A DNA stretch of 64,000 nt from Bog-473 sp963750075. Lineage in GTDB: Bacteria; Actinomycetota; Acidimicrobiia; Acidimicrobiales; RAAP-2. The notes under the pieces were generated by a model. The model was not told the origin of the DNA. It ran no database searches and saw nothing but the letters and a program-made list of their open reading frames with translations. Position numbers and translations under genes: made by a program. Location of the stretch: assembly GCA_963750075.1 (NCBI GenBank), contig CAVVPG010000008.1:62001-126000 (forward strand), given 5' to 3'. Positions 60,647-64,000 of this stretch are shown here, one piece after another. Numbering within the stretch: the first letter of the stretch is position 1; every line of letters starts with the position of its first letter.

Positions 60647-61918
60647 ATGGAGATGAGCGGTCGAGCCCCGTCCGACCTCCTGGAGGGCTACGGCGCGGTG
60701 CGGTCCACCACCGAGCGTCTGGCGTCCGTCCTCAGCGCCGAGGACCAGACGGTCCAGACCATGCCCGACGTGAGCCCGACGAAGTGGCACCGCGCCCACG
60801 TGACATGGTTCTTCGAGACCTTCATCCTCGCGGAGTACGAGAGCGGCTACCGCGCCTTCGACGACGCGTACGCCTACATCTTCAATTCGTACTACGAGGC
60901 CGTGGGCGCGCGTCACCCGAGGCCAGAACGCGGCTTCCTCTCCCGGCCGGGCGTCGAGGACATCTCGCGCTACCGCGCCTACGTCGACGGTGCGATGGAG
61001 GCGCTACTCCGCGACCCGCACCAGCCAGGTCTGGCGGAGCTGATCACCCTCGGCCTCCACCATGAACAGCAGCATCAGGAGCTCCTGCTCATGGACATCA
61101 AGCACGTCCTCTCTCGCAACCCGCTCAACCCGGTGTACCTGCGGGGCTCGCCGGCGCCGTCGGCCGTGCACCCGCCCAAGGCCGGCTGGCTCGAGCACGA
61201 CGGTGGCCCGGTCGAGACAGGGCACAGGGGCGACGGCTTCGGCTTCGACAACGAGTTCCCGGTGCACACCGTCCACCTCACGCCCTTCGGGCTCGCCGAC
61301 CGGCCGGTCACCTGCGGTGAGTGGCTCTCCTTCATGGAAGACGACGGCTACCGCCGGCCCGAGTTCTGGCTCTCCGACGGCTGGGCCGTGGTCAACGCAC
61401 AGCACTGGGAGGCGCCCCTCTACTGGTCGCGGGATCCCGACGACCCGCAGCGCTGGCTCCAGTTCACCCTGTCGGGACTGCGCCCGGTCGACCCCGACGA
61501 GCCCATCTGCCACGTCAGCTACTACGAGGCCGATGCGTTCGCCCACTGGACGGGCATGCGGCTCCCCACCGAGTCCGAGTGGGAGACGATCGCCGCGTCG
61601 CACGGCGAAGGCAACAACTTCCTGCGCGACGACTTCTTGGTGTCCGGCGCGCCGCACCCGCGTCCCGCCGTCTCCACCAACGGCCTCTTCGGCGACACCT
61701 GGGAGTGGACGTCGAGCGCGTACGCCCCCTATCCGGGCTTTCGCGCCGCGCCCGGCGCCGTCGGCGAGTACAACGGCAAGTTCATGGTCAGCCAATACGT
61801 GCTCCGGGGCGGGTGCTGCGCCACCCCGCAGGGGCACACCCGCACCACCTACCGCAATTTCTTCCCGCCGGGCGCCCGCTGGCCCTTCGGTGGGGTGCGC
61901 CTGGCGCGGGACCCCTGA
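60647..61918 (+). CDS. egtB: EgtB, ergothioneine sulfoxide synthase
   Basis: 423 residues. N-terminal DinB-like domain with iron ligands His51 (KWHRAHVTWFFE) and His139/His143 (HHEQQHQE), and a C-terminal formylglycine-enzyme-like domain with PTESEWE, NGLFGDTWEWTSS and TRTTYRNFFPPGARWPFGGVRLA split over the end. It couples hercynine to a thiol donor with oxygen. The ending resembles EgtBs from two-gene egtB-egtD organisms rather than the mycobacterial five-gene type. TAGGGT at 60579-60584 may be its -10. Confidence 0.92.
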   Translation: MEMSGRAPSDLLEGYGAVRSTTERLASVLSAEDQTVQTMPDVSPTKWHRAHVTWFFETFILAEYESGYRAFDDAYAYIFNSYYEAVGARHPRPERGFLSRPGVEDISRYRAYVDGAMEALLRDPHQPGLAELITLGLHHEQQHQELLLMDIKHVLSRNPLNPVYLRGSPAPSAVHPPKAGWLEHDGGPVETGHRGDGFGFDNEFPVHTVHLTPFGLADRPVTCGEWLSFMEDDGYRRPEFWLSDGWAVVNAQHWEAPLYWSRDPDDPQRWLQFTLSGLRPVDPDEPICHVSYYEADAFAHWTGMRLPTESEWETIAASHGEGNNFLRDDFLVSGAPHPRPAVSTNGLFGDTWEWTSSAYAPYPGFRAAPGAVGEYNGKFMVSQYVLRGGCCATPQGHTRTTYRNFFPPGARWPFGGVRLARDP

Positions 61919-61921
61919 GCC

Positions 61922-62893
61922 ATGACCTACACCATCGACGTCCACCTCTCTCCCGGGGAGGTGCAGAGGCAGATGCGGGCCGACGCCCTCGAGGGACTGC
62001 GCGGCCGCGAGAAGTCGATCCCTCCCGTGTGGTTCTACGACGAGCGGGGCAGCCGCCTGTTCGAGGAGATCACCCAGCTCCCCGAGTACTACCCCACCCG
62101 GGCGGAGCGGGCACTCCTCGAGCGGCACGCGCCCTCCATCGCCGAGCTCTCGAAGGCGGACACGCTCGTCGAGCTCGGCGCGGGAGCGTGTGACAAGACC
62201 CGCGTGCTCCTGACCGCGCTCCAAGGGACGGGCTCGCTGTCGAGGTACGTGCCCTTCGACGTGAGCGACGAGTTCCTGCGCAGCGCCGCCACCACCCTCT
62301 CGGAGGAGTACGACGATCTCGACATCCACCTGGTCATCGGCGACTTCCACCACCATCTGGCCGAGATCCCGACCGACGGCAGGCGGATGGTCGCCTTCCT
62401 GGGCGGGACGATCGGCAACCTGAATCCGGCGCAACGGGCCCGCTTCCTCTTCGACCTGAACTGCACCATGTCGAGCGGTGACTCACTCCTCCTGGGCACG
62501 GACCTGGTCAAAGACCCGGCGCGGCTCGTGGCGGCCTACAACGACGCGGCCGGCGTGACGGCGGACTTCAACCGCAACGTGCTGCACGTGCTCAACGAGC
62601 AGCTGGGCGGCGACTTCGACCCCGGGAACTTCTCGCACGTGGCGCTGTGGAACGAGGACGAGCAGTGGATCGAGATGCGGCTCCGGGCCGAGGAGGCGGC
62701 GGAGGTCTCGCTCGCCCGGGCGGGCCTCACCGTCCGCTTCGACGAGGGTGAGGACCTGCTCACCGAGATCAGCGCCAAGTTCACGCCCGAGCGCGTCGAG
62801 CGCGAGCTCTCCGACGCCGGGTTCGTGCTCGAGGAGATGTGGGGCGCCGAGGACGGCGAGTTCCTGCTCTCGCTGTCCCACCCTTACTGCTGA
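61922..62893 (+). CDS. egtD: EgtD, histidine N-alpha-methyltransferase
   Basis: 323 residues. SAM-binding VELGAGACDKTRVLL near 83-97, LPEYYPTRAE near 53, FLGGTIGNL, and a C-terminal FTPERVERELSDAGFVLEEMW. It trimethylates histidine to hercynine, the first ergothioneine step. Starts three bases after egtB, so one operon; egtA, egtC and egtE are not in this window. Confidence 0.93.
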   Translation: MTYTIDVHLSPGEVQRQMRADALEGLRGREKSIPPVWFYDERGSRLFEEITQLPEYYPTRAERALLERHAPSIAELSKADTLVELGAGACDKTRVLLTALQGTGSLSRYVPFDVSDEFLRSAATTLSEEYDDLDIHLVIGDFHHHLAEIPTDGRRMVAFLGGTIGNLNPAQRARFLFDLNCTMSSGDSLLLGTDLVKDPARLVAAYNDAAGVTADFNRNVLHVLNEQLGGDFDPGNFSHVALWNEDEQWIEMRLRAEEAAEVSLARAGLTVRFDEGEDLLTEISAKFTPERVERELSDAGFVLEEMWGAEDGEFLLSLSHPYC

Positions 62894-62939
62894 CGGCGCC
62901 GCCGCGTCCTCATCCGGGGGACGTCCGAGAAAGACCGAG

Positions 62940-64000
62940 TCAATGGGGTCGTTCCGAGGGCCGTTCCTCGGGGTGCGGCTTCGCCGTGCGGGTGATGCTG
63001 CTCGAAGTGGAGCGCCACTGCACGTTCGGCTCGAGGGCCGACCGCTCGAGGCGGGCGATGTGGGCGCGGGCGATCGACAGGAGGTCCGTCAGGAGCTCGT
63101 CACCGAGCAGGAAGGGCAACAGCCCCAGGTCGAGCAGTTTGGTGTGCGCCGCCCGGTAGTAGTGCTCCTCCAGCTCGACCCGCGGGTCCTCCAGGTGGAC
63201 GATCTCGGCGCCGCCGACGGCGTCGGAGACCTTCTCCGCCAGCTGGCCCACCGAGAAGGACTCGGTGAATTGGTCGAACACGCGGAACTCTCCCGCTTGG
63301 GCCGGGTTGCGGATGGCCAACTCGACACAGGCCAGCGTGTCGCGGATGTCGAGGAAACCCCTCGTCTGGCCGCCCTTCCCGTAGACGGTGAGCGGCTCAC
63401 CGGCCGCCGCCTGGATCACGAACCGGTTGAGCACGGTCCCGAAGACGGCGTCGTAGTCGAAGCGGGTCGCCAGGTCGGCGTGCAGGGTCGTCTCCGGGGT
63501 CGACTGCCCGTACACCACGCCCTGGTTGAGGTCCGTGGAACGGAGCCCCCACGCCCGACAGCAGAAGGCGATGTTGTGGCTGTCGTGGACCTTGGACAGG
63601 TGGTAGAAGCTGCCCGGCTGCTTCGGGAAGGGCAGGACGTCGGTACGCCCCCGGTGGGTGATCTCGATGTAGCCCTCTTCGATGTCGATGTTCGGGGTGC
63701 CGTACTCCCCCATCGTCCCCAGCTTGACCAGGTGGATCGACGGGTCGACCTCGGCGATGGTGTAGAGCAGGTTCAGCGTGCCCACCACGTTGTTGACCTG
63801 CGTGTAGACCGCGTGCTTGCGGTCCACCATGGAGTACGGCGCGCTGCGCTGCTCGGCGAAGTGGACGACGGCTTCGGGCTGGAAGCTGCCCACCATGTCG
63901 TGGACGAACTCCTCCTCGGTCAGGTCCCCGATGAAGACGTCGAGCCGCTTCCCCGAGACCTCCTCCCAGCAGTCGACCCGGCGATGCAGCGAGGCGATCG
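62940..64000 (-). CDS. sqdB: UDP-sulfoquinovose synthase (SQD1/SqdB-type), 5'-partial
   Basis: The frame is open to the window end, so the Rossmann N-terminus lies outside. Visible: VVHFAEQRSAPYSMVDR, KLGTMGEYGTPNIDIEEGYI, DVLPFPKQPGSFYHLSK (the Tyr/Lys pair) and TDLNQGVVYGQSTPET. These are specific to UDP-sulfoquinovose synthases, which add sulfite to UDP-glucose for the sulfolipid headgroup. Convergent with egtD, 46 bases apart. The C-terminal 25 residues are a basic tail of unclear role. Confidence 0.9.
   Translation of the reverse strand, partial: IASLHRRVDCWEEVSGKRLDVFIGDLTEEEFVHDMVGSFQPEAVVHFAEQRSAPYSMVDRKHAVYTQVNNVVGTLNLLYTIAEVDPSIHLVKLGTMGEYGTPNIDIEEGYIEITHRGRTDVLPFPKQPGSFYHLSKVHDSHNIAFCCRAWGLRSTDLNQGVVYGQSTPETTLHADLATRFDYDAVFGTVLNRFVIQAAAGEPLTVYGKGGQTRGFLDIRDTLACVELAIRNPAQAGEFRVFDQFTESFSVGQLAEKVSDAVGGAEIVHLEDPRVELEEHYYRAAHTKLLDLGLLPFLLGDELLTDLLSIARAHIARLERSALEPNVQWRSTSSSITRTAKPHPEERPSERPH

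Overview
The window is very GC-rich DNA, densely coded on both strands, from an actinobacterium (Actinomycetota). The evidence is a Wag31/DivIVA-SepF division cluster without ftsA, a bacterial proteasome activator (Bpa), DUF222/HNH, DUF3040, DUF2254 and ROK neighbourhoods, a mycothiol-type maleylpyruvate isomerase family protein, and many genes with a TANNNT -10 box 6-9 bases before a GTG/ATG (leaderless transcripts). An Acidimicrobiia-like lineage is plausible but not proven from sequence alone. There are no tRNAs, rRNAs, CRISPR arrays or recognisable insertion sequences.

Layout. 1-6643: a DUF222/HNH gene (cut by the window start), then a menaquinone cluster menD / menH / menA-menB / menE, in which menH and menE carry single-base frame disruptions and menD runs into the HNH gene. 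6640-8229: an ECF41 sigma factor plus carboxymuconolactone decarboxylase unit with a textbook self-recognised promoter. 8292-12880: SDR oxidoreductase, a DUF255 thioredoxin-fold protein and two hypotheticals. 13009-19699: dnaE, RDD membrane protein, Bpa, a phosphodiesterase-like alkaline phosphatase and an Rrf2 regulator. 19739-21310: histidine phosphatase and a primary-like sigma factor.

21368-40877 is one long minus-strand division and cell-wall region, from the operator end: MraZ box, mraZ, rsmH, ftsL-like, ftsI, murE, mraY, ftsW, murG, murC, murB, ftsQ, ftsZ, yggS, sepF, yggT, divIVA, a DksA/TraR-type zinc finger, lspA and rluD. Most neighbours overlap by stop/start codons. murD and murF, normally inside this cluster, are absent.

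41222-64000 is a mixed region: a lipoate-ligase family protein, HNH endonuclease, ROK sugar kinase, small membrane proteins, an acyl-CoA ligase with a low-molecular-weight phosphatase, CapA, an HxlR regulator divergent from a second decarboxylase-family gene with strong palindromic operators, DUF2254, a GH4 glycosidase divergent from a BadF-type sugar kinase, an MFS exporter fused to a winged helix, a nitronate monooxygenase, a His/Asp-rich PadR regulator with an ABC-2 exporter, ergothioneine egtB-egtD, and a UDP-sulfoquinovose synthase cut by the window end.

Five coding frames (menH twice, menE, padR, and the ftsI N-terminus) show single-base discontinuities, mostly +1 in short homopolymers. 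Because ftsI is essential, assembly error must be considered for all of them.
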